Positions 45,880 to 58,310 of a stretch of DNA of 64,000 nucleotides are shown in pieces. The first letter of the stretch is position 1. The number at the start of each line of letters is the position of its first letter. A model generated the notes under the pieces. That model was not told where the DNA came from and ran no database searches. It saw only the letters and a list, made by a program, of their open reading frames with translations. The stretch is taken from the NCBI GenBank assembly GCA_029964075.1, contig CM057147.1, forward strand, positions 20,915,513-20,979,512. The letters are read 5' to 3'. Both the position numbers and the translations under genes were made by a program. The stretch is from Patiria pectinifera (lineage: Eukaryota; Echinodermata; Asteroidea; Valvatida; Asterinidae).

Positions 45880-47504
45880 ACACAAGCTCGTCACTTTTAA
45901 GCTGTATTTTAAGACTCGACGTACATATGCGGTAAGAGTGCATTGTTTAGGTGCACAGTGTATTTTGAACATACTGTATTCTATCACACTAAATCCCAGC
46001 CCAATTATGGTCAGAACAAGGAATAAGTCTTTTATCAGCATATTTTACTTTAAAAGTCGATAGGATCAACCAACTCTTTTTACCCTCATAATATCGGTAT
46101 AAAGATACCAAACTGGTATATCAGTGATATATCAGTTGAAGAAATGAGGTTGCTCATACGAATGCATGTGAAAAAACTCAAAAGTGAACATCAAGTGTTG
46201 TTAAAGGATCATTGTCAACAAGCTTACTTGGTTTACAGATCGTACTGGTATGGGTTCCAAACATTTTTGAAATAATTCAGTCTGGCTTGATGTCACTTGA
46301 AATACATTTAAAAATGTAGGCGATTCCAAACGATTGGTCAATTGACTCATTTTGGAAATATAAAACAGTGTTACTGACGAAGTCGTGTTTCGTGATCAAA
46401 AAGGTAAGTGATGCGCTGAACTGAAACTTTAACAGATGAGGTTTTGAACATTCGTCTTTGGTGGTATTGTCGGAAAAGTACAAAGTGCATGAAAAGTAAA
46501 TGATTGGCTCATTGCGTGGAACCCTCGGTCAAAATTGGTAGAAGCGCAACTATTTATGCATTCACATGGTGCTACCGCAAATACTGTGGTCAGGCCAACG
46601 TGATGTGTGGAAATGCAATTAACAAAGTTATCATCGGTCATATCTTTTGACGTAATTGTTCTTGAGAACCCCAAATGCTTTTTGAAGCTTTTCTTTTCAA
46701 TTTTCTTTTCAAATTACATTCTTTGCAGATTCCTCATTCACATTCAGTTGGAGGCATTCGACTTTGTAGCATTAAACCGAATTGGGATTTGTTGTAATAA
46801 ATTTTCAATTCACACTCGCCATATTACATAACTGTACAAACTGTTATTAAATTTAAAGTGATTACGAAATTAATCATTGTACTGCCGATTGTAAACTCAT
46901 CATATTACATAACTGTAAACTCATCATATTACATAACTGTACAAACTGTTATTAAATTTAAAGTGATTACGAAATTAATCATTGTACTGCCGATTGTAAA
47001 CTCATTAATTGCATACTTGTACATAATAAAATAGATACGTCTTAGGTTTATCTACCATTCATAAATACATGACAGCTCACTCATTCCTATTGGTCGAAAG
47101 CCCGTCACGTGGGTGATTTTAAACTGCTGATAAAACACCAGCTGGTTTTAAACACTTTATTCCTGCACCGCTGCGTTCTGCGCCACGCACGCGCAAGGGA
47201 CATAGCATAGACATTGACAGAGGATTGTTTCACAAAAGAATGAGGTAAAATTGTTGGGAAAAAAGGCTGGGAAAATTCACATTTTTTGTCTTGTTTAGAT
47301 GTTTTGACTGAGACGTATTTATGAATGGTAATGTGCTTGGCCGGTATTAAGCAAGTACGTTTAAAACCGGATAGGGACCTGGACGCAGCTAATGGCCGTC
47401 GTCATTATCGTTTATCTACTTGTTTAAAGCTGGCTAAGCACATATTGTATTCCCTTAGTAAGTAGCATGTGTTTTAGGGGGCACGTAGCATGTGTTTTTT
47501 GGGG
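45880..47504. repeat. Intergenic DNA with a 105-bp duplication at 46.8-47.0 kb
   Basis: CATATTACATAACTGTACAA occurs at 46820 and 46925, each followed by the same 60 or so bases (ACTGTTATTAAATTTAAAG...). A shorter 24-bp unit is repeated between them. Elsewhere no gene is recognised. GCATGTGTTTT..GGGGGCAC is repeated just before the SINE. Confidence 0.7.
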
Positions 47505-47786
47505 GCACGTGTGGTCTAGCGGTGGAGGACAGGATTCGTGATCATGAGGTTGTGGGTTCGAGCCCCACCGTAGCCATGCGTGTTGTGCCCTTGAGTAAGG
47601 CACTTTACCTCAATTACTCCTCTCAACCCAGGTGTTAAATGGGTACCGGCATTGTTCAATGCTGGGAAGGTAACAGACTCGCTGTGGAGGAGGTGTGGCG
47701 ATCCCCCAACAGCAGCATTTCATGGACTCGAGTCTGCCCCAATCGCTAACGAAAGAGAGATGGGCACTCCGTTCCTGTGAATACAG
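47505..47786 (+). repeat. tRNA-derived SINE
   Basis: A tRNA-like head has box A (TGGTCTAGCGG) and box B (GGGTTCGAGCCCCAC). It is followed by a conserved body with GAGTAAGGCACTTTACC, TCAACCCAGGTG and AATGGGTACCGG. The body is the same as in the minus-strand SINE at 12160. RNA polymerase III would transcribe such an element from its internal promoter. No LINE-type tail is identified. Confidence 0.8.
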
Positions 47787-48794
47787 GTTCGTCCCCTTTA
47801 CCTTTACTTTTTATGTGTTTCAGGGACTGTTTTGTAGATTTATAGGCTTAAATGTTAATATTTCAACTTTTAAAGGTAAGGGCTGAAACAAAAACATCTA
47901 TGTAGAAATGGTGCATTTCGGCACTCGTTGTCAATATCAACGATGCATGGATTTTTAATTACAAAAGTAAAGGCAGAGAAAGTAAATAAAACGAGGTGTG
48001 TTATACATGTAAACTGGAAAAAAAAAACGATGGCGTTTATGGAACCCGCTGGCATTTTGGCGGTTAAAAAAAAAAATGATTGATTTGTTTTTGTCACCTG
48101 CTTGACATTCATTTTTAGGGAGAACTTACAAAGGTGCCCTTCCAATTAAATATTTTCTTCGATATCAGTTATCACATTAAATTCCATATCTCTGACAAGT
48201 ATAATATAGTTTTTTTTCTATAATAATTGCGGTTTTGATTATTGGAGTGCTTGCAATTTCAGGGCAGAAGGAAATATACACTTCAAAATATTCGAAATTG
48301 TAAAGGAATACTTTATAAAAGAAAAATACCACCATTTACCCGTTCGAAAATAAAATATAATATCAGCATCTGCACGTTCGCTACTAAAATCGAGTCGGCG
48401 CCATGTGCCAAAACACAAGTTTACTGTTGACCGTGTAGTTGGTGATAATTTATTATGTTTGGTGAACGTGTATAGTTGGTGCACAGCTCCATGGTTGGTG
48501 ATACATAGCTGCGACTCAACGAGTCTTGTCGCTCCGTTAGTTTGTTCGTTCGTAACAAACGATCAGCGTGCAAGCGGCGTCTGTGCACTGTACATCACCC
48601 TGGCAAACTCCTGCCTGAGGCACTGTGTCACTTGAATGGGTCTCCAGTGAGGGAGGACAGAGTTGCAATATCGAGGTCGCTAATTTGCATTGATAAATTA
48701 CATGGCACAATAACGTCACTCATGCACGAACACAAACTCATTGGCCTGCAGCTTCCGAGATCATTTTTGTTTGTATTGTATTTTTGTTTTAGTG
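47787..48794. other. Intergenic DNA, nothing recognised
   Basis: Several A homopolymers are present and ORFs lack domains. CATGGCACAATAACGTCACT near 48701 resembles CATGGCACAATCACGTGACT near 20745, a shared dispersed-repeat fragment. Confidence 0.35.
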
Positions 48795-49160
48795 GAGTGC
48801 TGTGACCTCGTGGTCATGGGCATATTGGATTCTTGGTCTGCGGGTAAAGTGTGTGCTCGAGTCCAGCCAGGGATCATGGAGCGTGTGCCTTTGGAAAAGG
48901 CACCTTTTCAGTCATTGCTTCTCTCCACCCAGTTGTAATATAAATTGGTACCTGTGAGGGCAGAGATTGCTAGTGTGGTTGAATTAGCTTCTAAGTTGCG
49001 CCGAAATGGCAGCATCGAGCTGAATACTTCTCAGGGAGCAGCTGAGATGGTGTTAGGAATGTTTCATGGGCCCAATGAGCAGGGGTAATAATGATGTAGC
49101 GCCTTGACCACCAGTCCTTGTGGATACGTGCGCTTTATAAAGATTCACGTTTATTCCACT
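48795..49160 (+). repeat. Second tRNA-related SINE copy, diverged
   Basis: A box-B-like GTGCTCGAGTCCAGCC (about 48852) is followed by GGAAAAGGCACCTTTTCAG and CTCCACCCAGTTG, degraded versions of the SINE body blocks. The tail TAGCGCCTTGACCACCAG to GCGCTTTATAAAGATTC is absent from the SINE at 47505, so this is a different subfamily. Confidence 0.6.
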
Positions 49161-49234
49161 AAATGTACCATTAAGTAATGGAAGGAGACATGTTATCGTA
49201 ATTTCTTCGAACGGTGGGAGACATCAGTCATTAG

Positions 49235-49500
49235 CATGGGCGTCGCGAGGGGGGGGGCACTTTGCCTGGAAAAGCAAAAAAAAAGAAGAAAAAAAGAAGA
49301 AAAAAAAAAAAAGGAAAAAAAGAAAGAAAAAGAGGCGCGAAGACAAAGTGGTGTAAATTTAATGAGTTGGGGGGGGGGGGGCAAAATGTCCCTGCCCCCC
49401 TCTAAAACTGATAAGTCGAGAATGTGTTGAGAAATACAAGCATTTTTTGGCAAAATTTTTTTTTTGCCCCCCTCTAGAAAAAATTCTGGCGACGCCCATG
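49235..49500. mobile_element. 266-bp hAT-like MITE with perfect target duplication
   Basis: It starts CATGGGCGTCGCGAGGGG and ends CTGGCGACGCCCATG, inverted repeats of about 13 bases. The flanks are identical octamers GTCATTAG (49227-49234 and 49501-49508). The interior is an A/G-rich tract and a G homopolymer. The perfect duplication suggests a fairly recent insertion. Confidence 0.85.
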
Positions 49501-49508
49501 GTCATTAG

Positions 49509-51702
49509 GGAGACATTTTCATGTCTCCCAGTAATGTTACAGCCCCCGATCGAGGCAACATTTTCCGTCGCAATTAGGTTTTATTTGTTAGTCGTACGTT
49601 GTTTAATTGGTAAACATACCGAAATTCGTGAAAAAAGGACAAGAGAATATTGGGTGAGGGCAAATTTGAAAAATTTTGTGCACAAGTCTATGAGAATGTC
49701 TCCCAAATGTTCAATCCCAGGTAATTATAATTATTATCTTTATTATTTATATTATTTTGTTTTCGAACCCGTAGATGGTGATATAATTGTATGCATTTTC
49801 CCCTAGAAGTAGAGCACTTATTTGTCAGAAATTCGGGCTCAAATTCCGGTTTCTAGCTGGGACCTTTCATTGCTACAAATCCTCAAATGCGGACGGATAC
49901 GTGAGGGATAAGACAATAGCGATTTTTTTATGGTCGACGTAGGCAGTTTAGGCCTCTTTATTTACTGGCCTGAAACCTTAAACCTGGTCGTGTCGGCTTG
50001 GCAGTAATTACAGTAGCGCCAAGAAATGAACTGCGCAATTCTATTTTCTTTACAGGTCTAATAATAGTATGATCACCTCAATTAGTGCTGATTAGGAGGT
50101 AATAGCTTGTGTGTAAAATGCCCAAGGACATGCAGGGACTAGTAGTGAGTATTAAGATTACAGACTGCCAGCAAGCGGTCTTAATACCCCCATTACAAAA
50201 TTACTTCCCCGCACAAATAACCCAATCAATTCTACTATCCGTCAAATTAGCATCCAAATGACTCAGCACGCTGGTATTAAAGCGATATTTGTGTGTGGCC
50301 GGTATTCGAAATACGGAAATTACCCTGTTGACATAGGCCCTAGATAGGAATATTGCAGGTACATAATTCAGATTAATGGGCATTTGGATTTGTAAGTCAA
50401 GCACAATCCATTGTTTATAGGCCTAGCAGTTGCAGGGAAGAATCAAATCCATTAGGCTACTTGTCACATCTACATTCAAGAATTCTCTCTCATTCTCATT
50501 CTCATTTGCGAAGACTGTGAGTACCGCGGTGCATTGAATTCACAGGGTGGATTGTTTACCTATCCTATTTCTATGGTCTGCTTGAAAGGAAACTAACCTA
50601 ATTTCCTACCGTTCCCGAGATGAGACGGAAATCGGCTGTTCATCGGACAAGGCGGACATTTTGTGGCATACGAACCAATTCACGGATGTTGTGTCTCGAA
50701 TTGTACGGAGTGCAGGATTCACAGCTAGTACCCAAAAGTTCGATTTTAACATTGTGACCCCGAAATTCGTTCTGGCATGGTTCTTGCAAGAATAACACAA
50801 AATCGCCCAGTTTTTTTTTAAGAATGGTTCGATGGACGTTTATATCCCACTTTTAAACGCTCTTTCAAATTAACATCATTTTTTTTCTGTAGCTCATTAG
50901 GCGCATTTATGGACTTATTGTCCCTTAAAGCGATGGGCCGGGAAGGATTATTGCATTCAAGATTTAAACCGTGTGGTACAAGAATTTACTGAGAGAAATC
51001 GTCTAAATATTCTTCAAAGTTAAAATTTTTAATTTGATGACAAAAATAAATAACAGTCATGTTTATGTATTGAAACCTTTCTTGGTTTTTAAACGAGAGG
51101 CAAAAATATTTGGCTTCAGTCAACTGCCTGATGCCACTTGCACCCACGTGTCGTGAACATGCTTGAACAATTGTTCGTAAATTCTCCTGTTTGTGGTACG
51201 GTGTGCAAGGTATGATGTGATTATGTGACATCAAATTTTGCAATTTAAAAGTGAGACACGCAATAGTCGAATAACATGTCCAAAGACACAAGTACAGCTG
51301 TGTCAGTCAAAAGTCTATGAATGCATTGGGGCATATGATAAATGAGTATTCTCCATTAAGCGATGATTTCTGTAAGCTTCACAGGTGATGAATTGTTCCC
51401 ATCGAATTTGCTTCAACGCCAAAGCAAAAGACTAGTCATAACAGTAGCCTATTATTGCGAATCTCATGATCGTATGCAATTATGTCTGCTTCGTGATATA
51501 TGATCACGAACTATAAGCCCCTCTTTATCTTTACGAGTGAGGACCATTCATTTTTTTTTTTCATTTTGATAAAAAGCTCAAAACTTATTTGTCTTGAAAC
51601 GAGTTAAAATACATTGCTTTGGCTGTGATGATCATTCGAATTCGGCCTTCATTATTGACAAGGTATTTTTTTAAGACGGCCAGGATCACATTAATCACAC
51701 TG
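49509..51702. other. Intergenic DNA, nothing recognised
   Basis: AT-rich DNA with only short ORFs and no conserved domains. Confidence 0.35.
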
Positions 51703-52205
51703 TACAGGGTGGATAAAAACAAAAACGAAACCTAGATAGTATTGCTAATTAGAACAGAAGAAGGGCACATGTGAATCAAAGGCAGATATCTTCTGTTGGG
51801 TTGAATCTCCTCTTTAAAATGACACCCTGATCATGTCCTTACATTCACGGTTGACTGAGCAGTGACCAATTTTATGAAAAGGTCTATTTAGAGAATTGCG
51901 CCACTTTTCATGTTGAAATCTCTGTTTTCCCTACCTGCCTTGATTGGCAACCATAGCCTTTCAGTCTGTGACAAATGACACCACAAAAACCACAATTGAA
52001 AAGTGGCGCAATTCTCTAAACAGACGCTTTCATAAAATTGGTTAAGGCTCAGTAAACCGTGAATGTAATGACATGATCAGGGTGTCATTTTAAAGAGGAG
52101 ATTCAACCCTTACAAAGGATATCTCCCCTTGAATCACGTGAGCCCTTCTTCTGTTCCAATTAGCAATAATATCTCGGTTTCGGTTTTTTTTTATCCACCC
52201 TGTAG
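51703..52205. mobile_element. Foldback MITE with about 220-bp arms
   Basis: It begins TACAGGGTGGATAAAAAC and ends TTTATCCACCCTGTA. Inside, TGACACCCTGATCATGTC is mirrored by GACATGATCAGGGTGTCA, and GAGAATTGCGCCACTTTTCA by TGAAAAGTGGCGCAATTCTC. Arms run for about 220 bases each with a loop of about 60. The TACAGGGTG ends resemble Tc1/mariner-type termini. Confidence 0.85.
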
Positions 52206-52426
52206 AGTATACTCTTTTGTTGACACCAATCGTGGTTAAAATAGACATTCGTTAAACAATAAAATAGGCATTCAGTGCCTTTTCCCCTCCCTTTCCACTC
52301 ATATTAAAGATGCATTCCCGTGCTATTTTCGAGTTTCACAAGAATTCCTTTTCGTAATTTCTAGCAATAGAAAAGTTATTCACTTTTGATGAGACATCGA
52401 CCGAAAAATACAAATCGGCCCTCGTT

Positions 52427-52736
52427 TAGGCCAAAAAAAGTCTCCGGTTTCTGGTATGCGCGCGCGTCGCCGTAGCCATGCGCGTCGGCAAAATGAAAAA
52501 GGTTTTTTTTTTTCAATAAAACCGCCAAACTCACTGGTTTGACTGGAATCCTGCTGCTGCACAGTTTTGACATGTTTTTAGATGGGGTCATGATCGAGAA
52601 TAAGCTTTATGTGGCCTCTCTGGACTCCCATATATTTGCACTAAGTTTAGTCGGGCACCATTTGCAGTCATCAGCCGACATTTGAAGCAAAAAGAAACAG
52701 GAAAAAAAAATTTTTAAAAAGGGGCGTTTTGGCCTT
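52427..52736. mobile_element. MITE family M1, copy 1
   Basis: It starts TTTAGGCCAAAAAAAGTCTC with CGGTTTCTGGTATGCGCGCG and ends GGCGTTTTGGCCTTA. The interior (AAACTCACTGGTTTGACTGG, GGGCACCATTTGCAGTCATC) is nearly identical to 58494-58858. It is non-coding. Confidence 0.75.
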
Positions 52737-53061
52737 AGACATTGAATAAATATTTTACAAAATTTGAAATTGAGGCCAATGACAATAATTCCGTTCCGTG
52801 AGTTAGGCTAGTTCCCGCCCCATAATCAGTATCGATAACATATGGACCGGCAGCCAGTCTGCTCGCAAGTTTGTAACCAAAGCTAAAGCCTATTTTCAGA
52901 CGGTTGCAAACGCCCCGCCCCCTCCCAAAAAGGGGGGGGGTTGGTCGAATTTGTTGAAGAGAATGGGGAATGCAAATATAGATAACATATCAAAGTTATC
53001 AAAAATTACTATTTTTGATAATTAAACGACTTTGCATTTTGATTAGCAACGTGGCTCTGCG

Positions 53062-53402
53062 TTCAACTTAAGAAGCCTGAAAACATCCCGAATTCCGGAC
53101 AAATTTGCTGATGGTGCGAAGCTAGACTAATGGGACGGTTTATCCGGTCAAGAAATCTTCGAATTTCCGGCAAATTGATGGAAGACATGATTGAAACGTA
53201 TAACGAAAGCATTGGACAATAATGCCTTTTAGTTCAACTTAAGAAGCCTGAAAACAACCCGAATTCCGGACAAATTTGCTGATGGTGCGAAGCTAGACTA
53301 ATGGGACGGTTTATCCGGTCAAGAAATCTTCGAATTTCCGGCAAATTGATGGACGACATGATTGAAACGTATAACGAAAGCATTGGACAATAATGCCTTT
53401 TA
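53062..53402. repeat. 171-bp tandem duplication
   Basis: TTCAACTTAAGAAGCCTGAA begins at 53062 and 53233, and the two units match almost perfectly to CAATAATGCCTTTTAGT. The few differences (CATCCC/CAACCC, GGAAGAC/GGACGAC) show a recent event. Confidence 0.9.
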
Positions 53403-54788
53403 GTGCTTAAGTAGTAAAATTGTCTCTTGAGAGATCGTACCGTGAACCTCCCATTGTACCCGCTGATTGGGTCCAACTCGGGCGCCACATTATCCCTTGT
53501 GTGAAACACATTTGTCTGTGCGTGAAGGCGGAAATTTGTAACCACAATGCAAATTTTCTGGGACTCGATAATGCTTACTAGACCATATATTGCCGTGCAG
53601 TATTATTAGCTATTTGTTCCTGAATAGTGATATCCATTTCCGCAGCAGTTTTGTTCTTCTACCCTGGCAAAATTGTTGCATTGGATTTCTATCAGTGCAT
53701 ATAAAATGATATATATGTGTAACGTAATGAATTACATATATCAATTCCATGGTAACTTACGACACATTAATGGGGGTCTTCCGTCAACTGTCTGCCGTTT
53801 TTCTTTGAAGTCAAAGCATTTAGGCTTCTCATACACTTGAATTAAGGCCAATAAAATACTCGGTCTCTGTCAACCTTTGTTTTCTTCAAATTATCCATAG
53901 AAATTAACATGGAAGCTACAACAGCGCCCTCTTTTGCCGCACCTCCTCAAATTTTTGTACCAAGGAGCACCAAGGAATGGGGAAATTGCACCAAGGCAAA
54001 TTATGGAGGACACCAATGTATAATGAGGACACAAAAAAGGAAAATAGTACCAATTGTCTGTACAATTCAAGCTTGGGGAAAAAAGCCACCAAAAAAATAA
54101 TAAAACGCGTCGCCGCATTAATTCCGGAACTTCGGTCTGACCAGAGACCGACAATTTTTTTTTGGCCTAAGTCGGAATAACTATAAGTTGGTGTTTAAAA
54201 AAGAGAGGAACTAGAGGTTGTAAGGAACAACCACACGGTGTTGGGCCATGGATTACCGGCCGCAAACTTACCTTGCATTACGAAACCGGCTCTCTTAAGA
54301 AAGTGGCTAGTTTCACACTGTTGAAAGCCCCTGGGGAGCCCTTAAGTAAACCAAACTCCCCTCCCTGCTCCACAGTCCCAGAGAGATAATGACTTGTGGT
54401 AAAATGAAATACCACCTGTTAGCCACACTGATTTCTGGAACTATACTTTCTGGTGAATTGCGGTTTTATGCTAGCACAACAGTAACAGATCGTTCTCAGC
54501 CATTTATTCACGGATTTTCACATTTCAACATATAAAACAAGTTAACATTTCAGGTACGTCATTATGATAATACAATTTGTTGGCCGACAGATTAAATTTA
54601 GCAACCAAATATTATGCTTGAAATCTCCCAGGCAGAGTGACCTTCGCTCCTTTTTGGAACCAATTATAGAATATGTGCTTATAAATATCTTAATCCCCTA
54701 GGGCAAGCTCCCAAAAATGATGTGTCCCTACCCGAGTTGCCTACATAGTTGGTCGGGTTGGTCTTACTCGGAGGAGTGTTCACGTCAT
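53403..54788. other. Intergenic DNA, possible degraded MITE near 54.1 kb
   Basis: CGCGTCGCCGCA and TTTTTTGGCCTAAG at 54104-54170 resemble the 3' end of family M1. No gene is recognised. Confidence 0.4.
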
Positions 54789-55741
54789 GCCACACACAAC
54801 AACTCATGTTAAAATCCATGTTTGACTTTTTCAACATGCCGCCAGAGGGCGCTCTAACATTTGATGACGTCACTGTTGTTTTTTTACAGTACCGCCTAGG
54901 GGCTAGGCAGACACTCACATCGTTGAAAGCAAGTTCGCATCTTCTGCCAATTTCAAATAATAAGGCACTTCCGGTTTCGACCGGAAGGAAGGGTCACGTG
55001 ATTTTGCACTTAATACCAAAAATGAAGACCCTGCAATATTGTATCGATTGCCATAAAAAACAAAATCAAATCTGTAGCAGTTGATTTTATATTGATTTTC
55101 AAAGATTAAATCTAGAAATCTTTGATTGCTTGTAATACGATACTGGATGACGTCATTATGACGTTATCACCAGAAAGTTCAAGAGCTATTTTAACTGTGC
55201 TATATACATCCAAATCTTTATTATATCTATCACGGTATATTTTCTAGCAATTTTTGACGGTTTAAAGGTCTTTTTATTGTAACTTCCGGTCCGATGACGT
55301 AATCATTTTTTTTTCGCGCACAGGTGCTGTCTGCATTATGGTCATCATGTACATTAATTTTGAAGCGATTACCGCAAACTTCGCCACAGACATCAAGTGA
55401 AAATGCGTTTTTGACGTTTTTTAACCTACCGCTAGAGGGCGCTCCAACACTTCATGGCGTCACCCATTATTTTTTTTGAAAGGCCAATCCAGGCAGACAC
55501 TTAAATCGTTAAAAGCGAGTGCATATCTTGTTCCACTTTCAAATTATTAGGCACTTCCGGTTTCGACCGGAAGGAAGGGTCACGTGATTTTACGCGCACA
55601 AGATAAAATGAAGATCATGTATCATCATGTCGATTCCCGCAAATTTCAGGCTCCGGTCTCTCACGGTTGATTTTATATGGAATTTCAAAGATTAAATTTA
55701 TTAAACTTTGAAGTGACGTCACGTGACCCGTGATGACGTCA
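54789..55741. promoter_or_regulatory. Diverged direct repeat dense in palindromic transcription-factor motifs
   Basis: Two segments about 590 bases apart (54.83-55.10 and 55.42-55.69 kb) are diverged copies. Each contains a CTCF-like core (CCGCCAGAGGGCGC at 54839; CCGCTAGAGGGCGC at 55429) and an identical 42-base block (54964-55005; 55550-55591). That block holds the ETS-type palindrome CTTCCGGTTTCGACCGGAAG and an E-box CACGTG. Perfect CRE palindromes TGACGTCA lie at 54865, 55148, 55714 and 55734. The function is inferred from motifs only; a transposon origin is equally possible. Confidence 0.5.
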
Positions 55742-56060
55742 TGATTACGTAATTGCAAAAAAGCACATCTGCGGTAGGTTGTGCATTCATGTATTGACAA
55801 TTGAAGTTCATATATGTTTTCATTTTGACACGCAGTTCTGGAAACGAATGTGTATAGAAGAAAAAAAAAACTAAAAACCCTAGCAAAAACAATAGGTTTT
55901 GGGCTAAAGCCCAACACCTAAAAATCACAAAACCCGCTTCGATCTCGGTCAAAATGGTTGGGACACTTCCTGAGCATCCCACGGTCACCCACTCCCCTGT
56001 TTCCCCGCTCCCCCGCTCCCCCGCTCCCCCGCTCCACTAATGATGTTGTTCTCTCCAGCT
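55742..56060. repeat. Inverted partner of the 41.87-kb repeat with CCCCCGCT array
   Basis: The 55950-56060 part carries about four CCCCCGCT units and flanking blocks complementary to 41868-42010. The preceding 200 bases show no feature. Confidence 0.6.
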
Positions 56061-58310
56061 AATGGAGCACACACTGCGCAATTAGAGACAACATATTGAG
56101 TGAGGACCGAGGGGTTGGAGGCCCTGCGAGATTTGGCCAGGATTGTAGTTTACATCTTGCCAGAACCGCGACAAGTTTCACTGAAAAACGTGTTAGTGTC
56201 GTCATATTTATATATTTATTATATACCTACGAGTGTCGTAAAACAATGCGCGCGCACTGTTGTGTGCACGCAGATGTGTGTAAATGTAAAATGTATCTGT
56301 GCAGAGCATATACAGTGCATTCATGTAATTTCAAAAAGTCAGGAAAAAATTTAGCTCCCCCCCCCCCCATTTATTTTGGAAAAATATGCAATTGGCCGCA
56401 TCTCTCTGAAACACCACTCAGATGAAAGTGCTTGTAGTTCTGAAGACTTCATAAAAGTTCAACCATGTCAACTTGTGCGTGGCGGAATTGCCCATCCGTG
56501 TATTATGTTGTTTCTTATCTTGTGGAAAGACTGGTAAAATAGTTTTGATGCTCATTGTTTTGTTTTTAATTCAGTGTGCTACACGTACACTCACCTTCCT
56601 TTTATTAAATGTTTTCTTTAGTTTTGATACTGAATTCAGAGGGCCAGGCAATTCAATCCAATTTGCAGAACGTAGCTGATATGTTACATTAATAAAGTAC
56701 AACTTACAGTTCAAGTACAAACTGGTAACATTTTGTTTCTGTATTACAAACAAAACACCTTAGAGAGTGGTTTGGCATTTGTATACCGTTTACTTCTTGT
56801 CTCACCGAGACACATATCGCAATTATGCATTTTACTCACAAGGAACGGTTATGAAAATAAGCGTGAATGATGTTGTATAGACCTTCACAATTTACGCGTT
56901 CGTGAACTTGTTAGGGTTCACTGCACATTTTTAAGGAGCGGTACGTGTTGTGGAATGCAAACAAATAGACGTGTCAAAGTCCTCCGTGGTGTTTTGTCCT
57001 TTTTTTACCATAGCCTGGGAGTGTTGATACATGTACTATTTATACTGAAGTATTAATTCATTTCATTTAGTTATGAGATCATTTCTCAGGCAAAATACAA
57101 GACAAAAGTATCAATTGCTACAAATGCGTGTACATGGATATACCATTCCGACTGTGTATTAACTTAAGCCTATTTTGTTCATTGGCGGAGAAGGCGCCCC
57201 CCCCCCCAACAACAACAACAAAAACCACGATTTTTGTTTTTAATTGGAGGAGTGAAGACACATTTTGACTTCGGAAATTAAGACTTTGCGTATTTTCCTC
57301 GCATGCTATAATATTACATGTTGAAATAGCACATGATCTTATATACTTAATCCCCTTCCCCTTTTTGAAAAAGAATAATCTAGCCCGCCTACCACCACCC
57401 GAAAATGCATTTCTGTATCCGCCCCTTATTTCATCACACCTTCCAGCCGCAAACTTACCAACAAGGAAAGTACTTGAACAAGTTTATCGGGAACATAGAT
57501 CATGACGTATTCTCCCCCGACAACGTCCATTTTGGCGGAACTTATAGTGCCAAATATTCGTGTCAGTAAGGTCTTTGGATTGTCTTTGCATGCACAAACT
57601 GAACACACAAGGCTTAGTGCCTATTACCGATACCGAGGTTGAGATAAAGGTGAGAGATTGAGTTCAGAATTACCGTATGATAAACACATTTTGTAGGTTT
57701 TTGCTGATAATAATAATTTTAATTTTCAGGCCTAACCGTTGGAAGTTTGTTTCCATTGAAAATGCGGTCACTGCTAAGGCTGCGTTATACATGCACTGGC
57801 AAGGTGCACTGTGTTATGGACGGCTACACTTGCTGAAACCACATCTGGTGTGTGGTTTGTGTGTTTGCGTGTGTGCTGGAATTCAGTAGTTTTCCATTGC
57901 TCCATATTCATGTAGTGAATATCGGTCTAGGAGAATCGATTCTAGTTTAGATTTCGGTTGATCAGTATCGAATTTCGGTATTACTAGAAATTTTCTTATT
58001 ATAATCGTTCAACAGTAATATACAGCGACTAAGCGTATTTTGTACTCAGAAAGTTTTTGTGATGTTTGATTTATCAGAGTGAAAGCCTAGTACCGTACCA
58101 TTTTGAGAGGAAGAAAAATCATTGCTGATAAATTTGCTGCATTAGGCAAATGTTTGGGGGGGGGGTTTCTAGAATATTTATGTCATACTGCCATATTTTG
58201 CTATGCGTACAACCAATAAATATACGTAAAATACTTATTTAATTACAAAAATGAAGCGGACAAAGAAAATATGAAGAAGCTACAATCTTAATGGTAACAT
58301 AACACACATG
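56061..58310. other. Upstream intergenic DNA of the NLR gene, nothing recognised
   Basis: ORFs lack domains. C or G homopolymers at 56357, 57197 and 58157 may be remnants of hAT-like elements. An upstream exon of the NLR gene with a signal peptide or ectodomain was looked for and not recognised. Confidence 0.35.

Noticed and set aside
49236-49430. Lys/Glu-rich 64-codon ORF
   Set aside because: Translation of the A/G-rich tract inside a MITE.
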